DNA from: Plasmodium malariae
Taxonomy: Eukaryota; Apicomplexa; Aconoidasida; Haemosporida; Plasmodiidae
Direction: 5' to 3'
Length of the DNA: 64,000 nucleotides
Assembly (NCBI RefSeq): GCF_900090045.1
Contig: NC_041777.1
Coordinates: 1,236,501 to 1,300,500 of the forward strand
Shown here: in pieces, positions 28,280-40,053 of the stretch
How positions within the stretch are numbered: position 1 is the first letter of the stretch
How the letters are laid out: each line of letters opens with the position of its first letter
The notes under the pieces: model-generated
Databases searched by the model: none
Seen by the model: the letters and a program-made list of their open reading frames with translations, nothing else
Told to the model about the DNA's origin: nothing
Made by a program: the position numbers and the translations under genes

Positions 28280-28859
28280 AATATAAATCTGTGAACAAAT
28301 TACATATGTATTATTAGAGTATTATATAAGAATTCAATTCATATATTATGAATTTTTAAAAATATTCTTTCTTTTTATTTTTACATTTTAATATAGACAG
28401 ACATATAAGTTACTGAACTGTCATATATAACCATATGAAAAAAACAACATATAATACACTCTTTTAATGAAAGTTTTATATATAAAATAACATTGTATGT
28501 CAATATATAGCATTGTTCTAATGTTATAATAAGTTTTTTTTTTTTTTAAATATAACGATAAATTGAAGAATATGCAAATAATACAAGGTATAAACATAAA
28601 AAAAATTTCACTTTTTTTCTTTTATGTATTTTACAATAAAAATTTAGTAACGATTGATTTTTTCTTGTTCTTTTAGATTTTTTCTCATATCTATTATATA
28701 CTTCGATGTGTATATTTTAATTTCTGTTTGATTTTACTATATACATATTGTTTCATTTTGGAGTCTCTTCAATTTATATATAGAGTTTTATCTTTTTTTA
28801 TTTCATTTTTTTTGAACTTTTTTTATGTATATACATGTATGAATGAGGATATAATATAA

Positions 28860-30409
28860 AATGTACATGTATATATATCCCTAAAATTTTCTTTACTTCA
28901 AATTTTCATTTCTCCCTTTTATCTCACTTTAACCAAACTCTTTGTCTTTCTTTTTTTTTGTAGTATTTAAAAAATTAAAATAAAAAAATAATATATTATT
29001 AAATTATAATAGTATTTCCTTGTGTATAAATTTTCAAAAATAAGATAAATTATAAATTTAGCTTTACAATTGTAAAAAAGTCGATGTACGGTAAGTATAA
29101 GATAGAACTGTTATAATAATCGTATTAATATACGTAATACTGATTGGTATACTTATTTTATTTTTTGCACTTGATATATTGCTTTTCATTGTAGGATTAA
29201 TTATTAATGAAATGTGAATTCATAAATTCTAATAAATATAAAATATGAGAATTGAGGGAATTATCGCTGTGTACATGAATAATACGCTTTCTTTTTATAG
29301 GTTAACTGTATCTTTATCAAGATAAATTAATCATCCTGAAAGAAGGTTATGTTAAAAAAGGAGGAATAAAAAAGGAGATAAACATTATCTGATAAGGCCA
29401 TGGAAAAGTGGCTCCAGTAAAATAATAAAAAGTAAAATATAATGAAATATGATTAATACTGGTACACAATGTATATGTATAGTTGGATATTTTAAGATAA
29501 TTTTTTTTTCTTTTTTTTTTTAAGTTCAAGCAGGAATTACAAAGATGTTTTTCTAAAAAGGAAAATGGATATACACACAAGTGTTTTATGAGAAAGAGAC
29601 TGAAATAAAATGGTTGTGTATCTCTTTACAACATTTTCCTAAATTATTTTTTTTTTCCTTAGCATGTATGAAAGGGAGAAAATATAAAAATTAAGCAATT
29701 AATTATATAATTTGTTGGGAATTAGAGATATAAAAGTTGATAACTATTGTTTTCAAAAAATTTATATATGTCATCTATTCTGATATGCCATGTATATATG
29801 CATTGGCGATGAACATACATGTATGTAAATGCGTATAGGCGCGTGCCTATATATAAATATGTATACTTACACAATATAATGTATCCATTTATATATTTTA
29901 ATACATGTATATTTCTACATTTCAAAAGACGTATCTTTTTTTTTTAAACGTGAAAAATATATTTAATTATTTATCTATATTTATAATACGGTTGATAGAG
30001 GTGTGTTTTCTTGCATAAACAGACAGTACACAAAAATAATAATAACTAATAAAACAAATGAAATATATTTTTTACAACTTCATTTATCTATTTTGTCTTA
30101 TGAAATCATTGTGGGTGTTCCTTTTGATGGATGATCTTCATATATATATATGTAGATTTTTTTTTTTATTTTGCACTGTACATATGTGAAACGAACGAAG
30201 GAACCCATAAGAAGAATACTTTTATAAAGAAACCAATGCATATTAAAATCATTTAAAATAAAATATATCGAATAAGGTATTTAAAGTCATTAAGTAATTT
30301 TAAGTATATAAATAAATGAAAAATTATGGGTTACCAATTACGTTCATGTTGTGTACTTTCATCGAATATCATTATTCATAGATGTACGCTTAAGTATGCA
30401 TATAGCATG

Positions 30410-30440
<31 letters not shown>

Positions 30441-31000
30441 TTTTTATGTACTAGCTTTTCTTGCGCGTGTTATAGTGTTTATATTGAAAAGTCATAACAG
30501 GAAGCACGTAAATAAATAAATATATATATATATATACAAATATTGTGTCCTGAAAATTTATTCACTCTTTAAGTTTCTGACTACTTTCTGATGTTCCCCC
30601 GTTTTAGTTATTTGCATGTAATTCTAAGTTTATGTGAATAGGAAAGAATAAAAGATATGATAAAATTCTTATGAACGAAAAGGAGAATATCACCAATGCA
30701 TGAAGTTTATTGAAAGAGATGCTCTCTTAATGTTGTTAATAATTAAAACTATTAAGAACAAAAATATACATTAATCCTTCTGTACAGGAGGTTGTTTAAA
30801 TTAATTCGTAAAAAATAATAATTCAAGTGTATCCCCATTCTATATTGAGTCAAAATTGTAAACTTTTGAATACATTTATAGATGATTTTTTTAGAGGGTT
30901 TTTTATATTGTACATTTATTGTAAGAACTGGGAAATATGAAACAAGAATGTAAAAAATGCAAAAGTATAAATTCAAATGTAAAAGTTAATTTAGTCTAAA
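28860..31000. repeat. segment A, a 2.1 kb copy of segment B, nature unknown
   Basis: This stretch aligns by eye, in the same orientation and order, with about 42320-44420. Matching anchors are the T-rich start (about 28920 and 42380), TATCAAGATAAATTAATCAT at 29316 (TATCAAGACAACTTATTCAC at 42817), TTACAAAGATGTTTTTCTAA at 29536, the TATCCATTTATATATTTTAA anchor at 29881, and CCAATGCATGAAGTTTATTG near 30693. Identity looks moderate. It contains pyrimidine-rich AG junctions followed by short open pieces, but no long reading frame. I cannot tell whether it is a decayed multi-exon gene, a non-coding RNA locus or inert duplicated DNA. A stretch near 29790-29870 is richer in G and C than its surroundings. 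Confidence 0.7.
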
Positions 31001-33290
31001 TCGAAGTAGCAACCTTTATATATGAATATATGTATAATTATTCTGACGTGGAATTACTCGTAGATACCCATCTTTATAATATTTTACACCAAAAAATAAG
31101 CACATTAGGAAATGTATATATGTATTAATGAAGACTGTACACAAACAATTTTGTCATGTAATTATGTATATAAATAATTAATTCATTTACAAAATAGAGC
31201 AGAATAGAGAAAATTTTACTATTATTTTTGTTAATTTTTTTTTTTTTTTTTTTGTTTCATATTTATTTTTTATATTAATGTATTTTTAACAAGCACTTTT
31301 TTGAAATAAAAATTATAATGAGAAATAAATATTATAAAACTAAATACAAAAATATTTACATTATATGTTTATATTTTTTCGATAATTTAATTAGGATATA
31401 TTCATATGTAATAATATAATTTTACTTATTAGAATTTAATATTAATAGCTCATTAATAATATAATAATTTATAATATATTTTAATTAAATGAGTGGTTTA
31501 TATGCAGATTGATATCTTATTATTTATGTTATATTATATATGATGTTAATTATTTTTAATAAATATTACTTATATATATATAATAGACGGGTAATATAAA
31601 TATTTGTTATCGATACTATGTAGCTAATATATATTTGAACCAGAGTTAGCCTAATATTGAAATGCATAATACATAAATTACCTATTTTCTTCTTTCTGAA
31701 ACTACATGTATATAGTTAAAATGAGTAAAATATATATAATGTAATTAAGTTATTAATAATATAATATTTAAGTAAATTTTAAGGATAAATTTTATTTGTA
31801 CTTATGAGATCAATATATATAGATGATTATTTATACATTTGTTATTCAATGAATTTTTTCTTTATGCTTTTAATAGGGAATTAATGGAAACTTATATATA
31901 TGGAAAAATATAATTAATTTATATTAATGACTAAGATTTTTTTCAAACACTACACTTCCTTTTAAAAATATAAATCTATTGCAATAGTAATTTGATATAT
32001 ATATATATATAGTTCATACATGTTCAATAATTATTTTACTAATTTTATAAGCTATTATATGTTATAATTAAAATATTACTCTCTATTATGTATATAAGGA
32101 TTACTTACATAAGGATAGGTTATATAAATTTTTGTGATATTTATATATGAGTATTTTAGTATGAATAATTATAGTATTTCCAAAAATGCTTTCCCGTAAT
32201 TTCAAAAATAAAACTTAAATTATGATTTCTATTAAACTTGTTAAGCATGAGGTACGTAAATTTGAAAATATATTACTTATACAAGAAAAATATTAAGTAT
32301 TCCATTTATTCGGATATACAGAGCTGAAACTGGATATTTTGAATTGAATATTTGCATAAAAATACAAAAGAAATATTGATCATTTTGTTAATGAAAATTG
32401 TAGTAAGAACATTAATTTTTTTTCTCTTTATAAATATATAAAGTTATGATATTTTACGAAATAATATTTTTTATGCATTTGATATATATACATACGTAAG
32501 TATTTTGTCCTAGGATTATGACTAAAGGAAGGATATTAAAAAATTTTCTTTAGTACAGTTTTAAATTCAAGGGGATACGTTAGTAGAATATTATTAATTT
32601 GTGTATTACAGATTTCTACTAATGAATGAAAGATTAAATACATATATTACATTCTTGTTACAATTGCTTAATTGTACTACGTAGGAATCACTTAACAATT
32701 TAGTATAAAATAATTCACTAATCAAAAAATATGTATTTTTATTCGTAATTGAATTAAACTAATACATATTTAGCTTAAGAACTTTTTGATGCTCTTATAT
32801 TTTATAAAATAATTTATGTATATCGTCACTTTTTTACTTTAATCTAATTTCATCTAAATACACATAAATATAAATATATATATATATGTAAATAAAATAA
32901 AGAAAATTATATTTGTAAAATTAAAAATCTTTAATTTAAAAATTATAGTATAAAATAAATATAATTAAAATTTATACTGTAATAATAAAAGATGAATCTT
33001 TAATTAGTCTTAAAATATATATTTTATCATATATTATTTATTATGTTTATTATTTTAAAATATGTTATAAAACAAACAAGAATACATATTTTCGCCTAGT
33101 AACCGATGGCAGTAATACTAATAACACAGAACGATATGTCATATGTTGATATTTTCATCTATTATTATAATAATTAATACATTTCATGAAATAATAAAAA
33201 AATTTCAAAAACATAACTTATATAAAATAAAAGTTATTAATTTGTAACTTTTATGAAATAGTAATTATTCTATTACTATAAGGACGAATT
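31001..33290. other. intergenic DNA
   Basis: No gene recognised. An interrupted T run lies at about 31229-31252. Confidence 0.5.
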
Positions 33291-33350
33291 AATTATCTAT
33301 GTTATATATTATCTATAATCTATATAAACTCTCTCTATATAAATATTTAG
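33291..33350 (+). promoter_or_regulatory. conserved upstream element of the array genes, diverged
   Basis: ATCTATAATCTATATAAACT followed by CTCTCTATATAAATATTTAG, ending about 359 bp before the ATG at 33709. Confidence 0.4.
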
Positions 33351-33708
33351 AAATCATTTTTTATTTTAAAATGTTTTAATAATAAAGTTATTTAATTATT
33401 ACACTATATTACATAATTATTTTATTTTTTATTTTTGAATATTTTTCAATGAACTAAGATTATTTTATTATTGAATAAATTATTTACATTAAAATAAAAT
33501 TATGTAAATAATTTATTATATGTTCTAAAAACTTTTTTTGTCCTTGTAATAAAATGTATTACACTTAATATATTTTATTAGGTATTTACAAAGGACTATC
33601 AAATTTAATTTATAAAAACTAATAATGCATTTTATGATTAAAAATATATATTATTAATACTGTTAATTTTTACTTGCTTTATATATTAGTATATTAAAGA
33701 CCTTTATT

Positions 33709-34594
33709 ATGGAACATAAAATTAAGTTATTCTTGTTTATTAAAATATATGCTCTCATAGGTTTAACTTGGATATGTGATCTTAGCAATAACGTAATAAA
33801 AAAATAATATATAAGGAAATATTTATTTTAAATATTCTTACTATATTATTTTTATTAATACTGTTCTATAACATAAATTATTTATTATTTAAATTAAAAA
33901 TACATTAATTTTTTAGGGAAAGTTTAACAAATATTTCTATGACAACTACAATAATGATAGAAAATTAGGTATAAGAAAATATCGATTATTAGCAAAATAT
34001 AAACTAGATAAGGATTCAAATATTGCGCATTTAAAAGGGGATTCAATAAATAATGAAAGGTGCAAAAAAAATTATGTATCTAGTTGTGAAAAATGGGCTA
34101 ACGAAAAGAACAAAAAAAATAATAGAAATTTATTAAATAAGGCGCAATATTATACAGAAGTTGTGGATTATAATAGTGGAATGTTTGATGGAAAACATTT
34201 CCATTTTGAAAAAAAATGGATAAAAAAGAAAAATTATGATAATTTAGTTGAACGAAATAGAAGAATTTGTGACATAGCTTTAAAAAAAATAAAATTTAGA
34301 AGTTACGGTTTCGGAGTTGCTCAATATTTTATTTTTTTGTTGTTTGGAGTAGGATTAGCAGTATTGCCAACTTTTGAGTTTTGGAGTAGTGTGGGGGAGA
34401 AGATTAAAAGCTCCTCATTATTAGGTACTTTGTATGATACTTTAAATAGTTTGAAGGACTATCAACGTTTTTATATTTACTTAGGAATATATAGTGTAAT
34501 TATGATTATGTTATCTGTTATACTTATAACTGGAATATATAAGATTTTAAGAAATAATGAAAAATATAATAAAATTAAATTAATGACGGAGTAA
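33709..34594 (+). CDS. fam-m-type exported protein (exons 33709-33792 and 33917-34594)
   Basis: Predicts 253 residues. Exon 1 is MEHKIKLFLFIKIYALIGL... The GT expected after codon 29 is missing (the base pair is AT), and a usable GTAATA donor lies three bases earlier at 33793, giving 28 codons in the same phase. Exon 2 opens after AG at 33916. RLLAK occupies exon codons 23-27 (residues 51-55). The m-type block follows: AQYYTEVVDYNSGMFDG, then KHFHFEKKWIKKKNYDNLVE and LKKIKFRSYGFG. Membrane segment 1 is about 160-180, then a loop of about 35 residues, membrane segment 2 (about 214-236), and the tail KILRNNEKYNKIKLMTE. This is the best preserved m-type copy together with that at 54140. Confidence 0.92.
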
Positions 34595-35089
34595 AAGGTA
34601 TAATTAGAAATATATATTTTTCTGTAAAGTATTCCTCAATGTGACGAAATAATTTTAATATTTTCTATTGTACTATAACTGAACGTATACACGTGAACTT
34701 TTTAATATATGATAATAGAAATATATGTTTTACTTTTATTTGTTTATTTGAATGTCTTAATGTTTTGGAACTTGTATTTTAATTATATGTTGCATCATAG
34801 ATAAATATTACGTTATAATATATATATTTGTATATTTAAATATATTTCTTTGGATATATAGTTTTATGCTTCAAAATGAATTATAATTGTACAATTCAAA
34901 CAATTTTGTGGATGTATTATGATATGTATTTGTAATAAACTTTTGTTCTTTTTATTTCATATATTATTTTGGTCTAATTTTATTATTTATTCAGGTTTTT
35001 AAAAAAATTTATTAACTATTTTTAATTAAAAATAGATGTGCCTTCACTTATATTCTACATAAGGAAATGAGTGTTTATTGGTACATTGG

Positions 35090-35139
<50 letters not shown>

Positions 35140-37114
35140 GAAAAAAACTTAATATTTATTATACAAAATTCAGTTTTTGAGAAATATTCAGCAGAACATA
35201 TTTATTTTAAAAATAATTCAAAGTGCTAGTTTTTTTAGCATTGTGTAAAACTCATGCTATAAATGTATATAAACACAGTCTTTAATAATAAATTATTTAT
35301 AAATGCTTAATAACTTGAGGATCTTAAATATTTAAATTAAATGAAGACATAAGAAAATTTATAATTTTATTATTTTTATTAATATTGCAATTAATTCAGT
35401 TTTGTTTTAATAGCTTAAATATATATTATACTGAAAATAACTGTATAAATAAGCTATCTATTTAATTTATCTTTTTGTATCATTAATATATTAAATTAAT
35501 GAATTAATTGTATTCAGATATTTATAGATCATTTTATGAAATACTTTTTTTTTTTTTTTTTTAATATTATTTATTTATCCGTCGTATAACATCTCATTGG
35601 TATAATTAAAATCCTTTTTATTTAATTAATAGAAATTTTAAATTAACTGCAATTACCATTTATTATTTCTTAGAAACAATTTTATAACTAATGAATAAAT
35701 ATATTATCAATAAAAAAAAATTATAGGTATTTTGTTCTCGTATAAGGCAGAATTTTTATTTTTAATAAAAAAGGTATGTTTAAAATGCCTCTTCTACAAT
35801 TACATTAAGTAATTATATAACTACAATATATATCTTTTTGATTATAAGGATAAATTAAGAATTACTTTAATTCATTAATAATATGAATTTTAATCATATT
35901 AATAATTATATTTTTTGTTTTTATCTTAATTCAATAAACCCTTTATTATGCATAATTATTGATGGTAATTAAAAAAAGAAATTATCCTTGTAATTGTATA
36001 CTATAAATTATAATAGTTCATGCTGCACATTTTTAGGAATTATTTTCATTTTATTAAAAGCTCTAGTAATCTTTAATTTTATATTTTCATTCTTTTATTT
36101 TAGTATTTTTTATTATTTACATATGATTCTTTGAAAATTTTTTATAAGTTTACTAATTATTTATAAAGATACATAATAATCATTATTTTTCTCCTTTTAA
36201 ATGTACGTATGTATAAAATATCACCTATCATATACTTTCTCATGAAATAATTATTAATATAATATTATTTATGGTTTGTCTGATATATTTTTTCATGTAT
36301 TAATATTTCTTTTTCATTTACAATGTAGATAATTATACTTATATAAAGATTGACATATGTTATATGAAAGTGCATAAAATATGATCAATACATTTCTATT
36401 TAAAAAATATAAATTAAACTTTTATTGTAAATTAATTAATTTATATTAACACATTGTTTCAGAACAAATGCTAATTTACTTTTTTAGTACATATGTTATT
36501 CCCTAAGGTATGGTTACATTATAAAAGGAAAAATGTATATTATTTATTCTATATTAGTATCTTTTATTTAAATATAAAATGTTAAAGAATAAAAAAATGT
36601 ATATTTTTACATACTATTAAGTATAAAAATAAAATTCTCCAGTGCTTTTAACATAATATAAGAGCTTTTGTATAATTTTGCTCCTTATAGAATACTTTAT
36701 ATAAAAAACCTCTTCTAAATAAAAATCTAACCAGAAATTATTAAGTTCATTATTTACTCTTATAATTAATAAAGAATTTTAAAAAAAGATAAAAATATCA
36801 TAATTTATTAATAATAAGTGCATAATGTTCTTTTGAAAAAGCTTGAAAATATCCAAACGTTTATCATGTTGTTGATATTAGAGAAGTAGCTGAAATCGAG
36901 ATATGGCCATATATAAATATAAAAATATATATAGGAAAAAAAAACGCACAAATAACGTAATATGGATGTACATATGAAAGTACTAGATAAATACAAAAAT
37001 GATAAATTAGTGATTGTCAAGAGACATTTCTTTGAAATATATGTGGTATTCCTTGCAAAATGTAAAGAAAAAACAACTATGAATAATTTAGAGAGTTTAA
37101 TTTGAATTTAAAAA
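34595..37114. other. intergenic DNA
   Basis: Shared 3' flank blocks lie near 34735-34790 and 34985-35045. The rest is AT-rich with no gene recognised. The minus-strand open stretch at 36808-37020 is low-complexity and not accepted. Confidence 0.5.
35092..35134. repeat. poly-A followed by AT dinucleotide tract
   Basis: About 16 A residues run directly into about 27 bp of alternating AT. Confidence 0.9.
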
Positions 37115-37980
37115 ATGAGTTATAGAATATTAATTTATTGTTCAAATATAAAACGAACTATGGAAAAAAATGATCATGAAAAATTAAGGGAAATTACACA
37201 CTTTAAAGATTACACAGAAAGATTAAATAAGAAAACATATAGATATTAATGTGGGCAAAAGAAAGTTAATAACTGTAAATACAACTCCTTTACATTTTAT
37301 AAAAGTAATGTAAAAATATACATGAAAAAAATGGATAATGCAGGAAGTACTCATGATGGAATAATATCCTAAATGAATGATTTAACTAATTAATTAAGAT
37401 ATATAAGAGAGAAATACATATAAGTGATAACGGAGTTCAATAAAGTATGTTAACGACAATTATAGGAAGTTTCGAAGATAAATGAGGTTTTAAAGAATTA
37501 CATAGTTGTAAAATAAAAATAACAACGGAAATATTTGTAATGATATATATAATAATATTAGAAGAATGCATTAATAAAGCATATACGCTGAACAAATAAA
37601 TTGTTTTTATATTTACCCATAAAACATATGAAGAGATTAGAATATATTGATAAAAATAAAAATCTTTCAGATGCTATGGAAGACATATAGGAATTATTCT
37701 AAACATAATGAACAGAAATAATTTTATATATATATAATAGAAGAATCCTTTGTCAAGGAGAATATACTTTTGTAGTGTGATAATTGTAATGAAGAATTAA
37801 TTTAGTTTTAAAAAGTGAATTTATATAAATTAAAGGGGAAGTTATTATTGAAAAAACTATTAGGTAATCGAGAAAGGTACAGTAAGGTGTATGTATAAGA
37901 AAATATTCGAGCGGAAAGAACATAAGGAAATTATGGTATAAATTGTCTATATACGATTCCTGATGGAGACAAAATAAAAA
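37115..37980 (+). pseudogene. unidentified decayed coding stretch
   Basis: Purine-rich on the plus strand, with protein-like fragments broken by stops and frame changes. One frame gives HFKDYTERLNKKTYRY, a stop, then NNCKYNSFTFYKSNVKIYMK and MDNAGSTHDGIIS. Others give LTTIIGSFEDK and MKRLEYIDKNKNLSDAMEDI. Codon-like A-richness and balanced residue use contrast with the Phe/Ile/Tyr-only translations of the surrounding DNA. There is no signal exon, membrane segment or l, m or pir signature. I do not recognise the family. A degraded surface or invasion-type protein is possible but unsupported. Confidence 0.5.
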
Positions 37981-38585
37981 AAAAAAAAATTATGACTAAT
38001 GTATGTAAAAACGTATCCCTAAGAACTGAATTATTTGGGGGAAAAGTACTTTTAATTATGTTTTGAAAAAATAATAATAATAATATTATATATATTTAAA
38101 AATAACTTTATTTTTTGAAGTTTATTATATTGTTCATCAGATTACATTAATATTTCTTTTATATATATATATATATATTTTATAAAAAATAAAATAATAA
38201 ATTAAGTATATAGCTTTAAAATATTTTGTTTACGCTAAATAGTATAAACTATATATTATTTAAAACAAAAAATTTAAAAAATTATTAAAAAAATAAAAAA
38301 TTATAATTTATATACCATTAAGATATAAATAGTTTTTTACATTTTGTTGTATTTTATAGATTCAATATTTTAAATATATTACGGAATTTTTATGAACGAT
38401 ATTTTTATAATTAATATATCACATAATGCTATGAAAAATTTTTGATTTTTACATTTATCCTTATTATAACTTTATTAATAAAATGACACAATAATAATAG
38501 TCTTTTCTGATATATAATATTTATAGAATAATAATAATAACAAAACATTGTCAAAATTAGTCTTCATTTCAATGTAGAGAATGGC

Positions 38586-38667
38586 GTATTACGTATATTA
38601 TATACGTTATATATTCTACATATTCTATATTATTTACACGTCATATTCTACATCATCTCAATATTTA
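38586..38667 (+). promoter_or_regulatory. conserved upstream element of the array genes, duplicated
   Basis: ATATTCTACATATTCTATAT is followed by a second CATATTCTACATC and TCAATATTTAG, ending about 395 bp before the ATG at 39062. The first half of the element appears twice here. Confidence 0.5.
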
Positions 38668-39061
38668 GAAATATAAAGAACTTTTATATGTTTTTTTATT
38701 TTTAAAAGATCTAATAGAAAGAACTATTTAATTATTCTATTAAATAATTTAATAATATATTCTGAATTATTATGAATACATTAAAATATTTTTGTTTTAA
38801 ACAAAATTATCTTTTAAAAAATAAAATTAAGATAGAAATTGTATAATATATATTTAAAGCTATTTTTATTTTTTGGTATTGTCAAAAAAAAAAAAAAAAT
38901 TATATTTATATATGTTGTGTTATGTATTTAGAAATAAATAAAAAATAATAAAAAAATAAATAAAAAATTCTCCATTGTCATTAAATTAATATTATAATAA
39001 TGTCAATTTATTCTTTTATGGATATATTAAAATATAAATAATTAGACTCAAAAAAACAATA

Positions 39062-40053
39062 ATGAATTTAATTCTATTTATTATAATTGTCGCGTTTTTC
39101 CTTTTAACTTTTATTTGCCAATTTTATGATGATTTCGTAAGAAAATATTTTAAAAATAAATTTGTGTTATTCATGAATTTTGTATGCTTTTTTTTGTTAA
39201 TAATTTTTGTTAGAATGAACTTAATTATTGTTTTAAATTACGAATATATGCTTTAATTTTTTAGATTACGTTTAACAAATATTTGGAAGAAAAGCACAAT
39301 TTTGGTATAAAAATGGATAGAAGAAATTATCGATTATTGGAAAAGTGTTCGCAGAATAAACTTTCTAAAAAGTGTAAGATTAATGCAACAGTTACCAAAT
39401 AATGGAATACGAGAGAAAAATGATACATCTTATTACGAAATGGGCGTCGCAAGACAAATGAAACTGTCAAATAGAGCTTTATCAAAAGATGAAGTAAATA
39501 ATAAACAGTCTATGAAAAATAAAACTTGTATATTTGAAACAAAAAAATATTCCCATTTAGAAAAAAAAATATTCAAAGAGCTGGATTATATGGATTTTCT
39601 TAAAAGGAACAGGACAATTAGTGATAAGGTTTACAAAAAAATAATACTTAAAAAATACGGATTACGACATGCTTTACCTCTATTAATATTCGTATTGTTA
39701 TTAATATCACTTATATTGGATTATTCTTGTTCTTACGGAATTAAAAGATGGTTGTTTAAGGCATTGAAACTCTTATCACCTGATTGGTTCAAGAACTTAC
39801 ATAAATTTCTGAGAACTTCTTATTTAGGTAGTTTCTTCAAGTCTATGGAAAAAGTAAAAAAAATGGTACTTCTAATGGTGGTGGTAAAAGTAAGACTGTG
39901 ACGATCATAACTGAATCTTATGTAAGCAGTTTTATGATTTATCTAATTTATGTCTTACCTTTCATTATATTAGGTACCACACTTGTATTAGCGATTATAT
40001 ACTACCATAAAAAAGTTAAAAAATTTGAAAAAATTAAGTTCAGGAAAAGATAA
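39062..40053 (+). pseudogene. fam-l-type gene with two single-base frameshifts (exons 39062-39136 and 39265-40053)
   Basis: Exon 1 begins at an internal ATG, giving 25 codons. At the usual ATG position, four codons upstream, the sequence is TCA. The donor is GT at 39137 and the acceptor AG at 39263-39264. Exon 2 reads NYRLLEKCSQNK with R at codon 23, then changes frame in the five-A run at 39367-39371. The l-type block follows intact (TCIFETKKYSHLEKKIFKEL), then membrane segment 1. A second shift in the eight-A run at 39856-39863 leads to a stop at 39899-39901. Membrane segment 2 (YLIYVLPFIILGTTLVLAI) and the tail YYHKKVKKFEKIKFRKR continue in the first frame to TAA at 40051. One extra A and one missing A in homopolymers would explain everything, so an assembly error is a real alternative. 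Confidence 0.88.

Larger units (their letters stand above)
25445..28859. other. long gene-poor interval
   Basis: No gene on either strand. It contains an orphan copy of the array-gene upstream element near 26570-26610 with no array gene after it, and an AAAT tetranucleotide run near 28257-28279. Confidence 0.5.

Noticed and set aside
29347..29925. Minus-strand open stretches in segment A
   Set aside because: They are not conserved in frame in the homologous segment B and have no family features.
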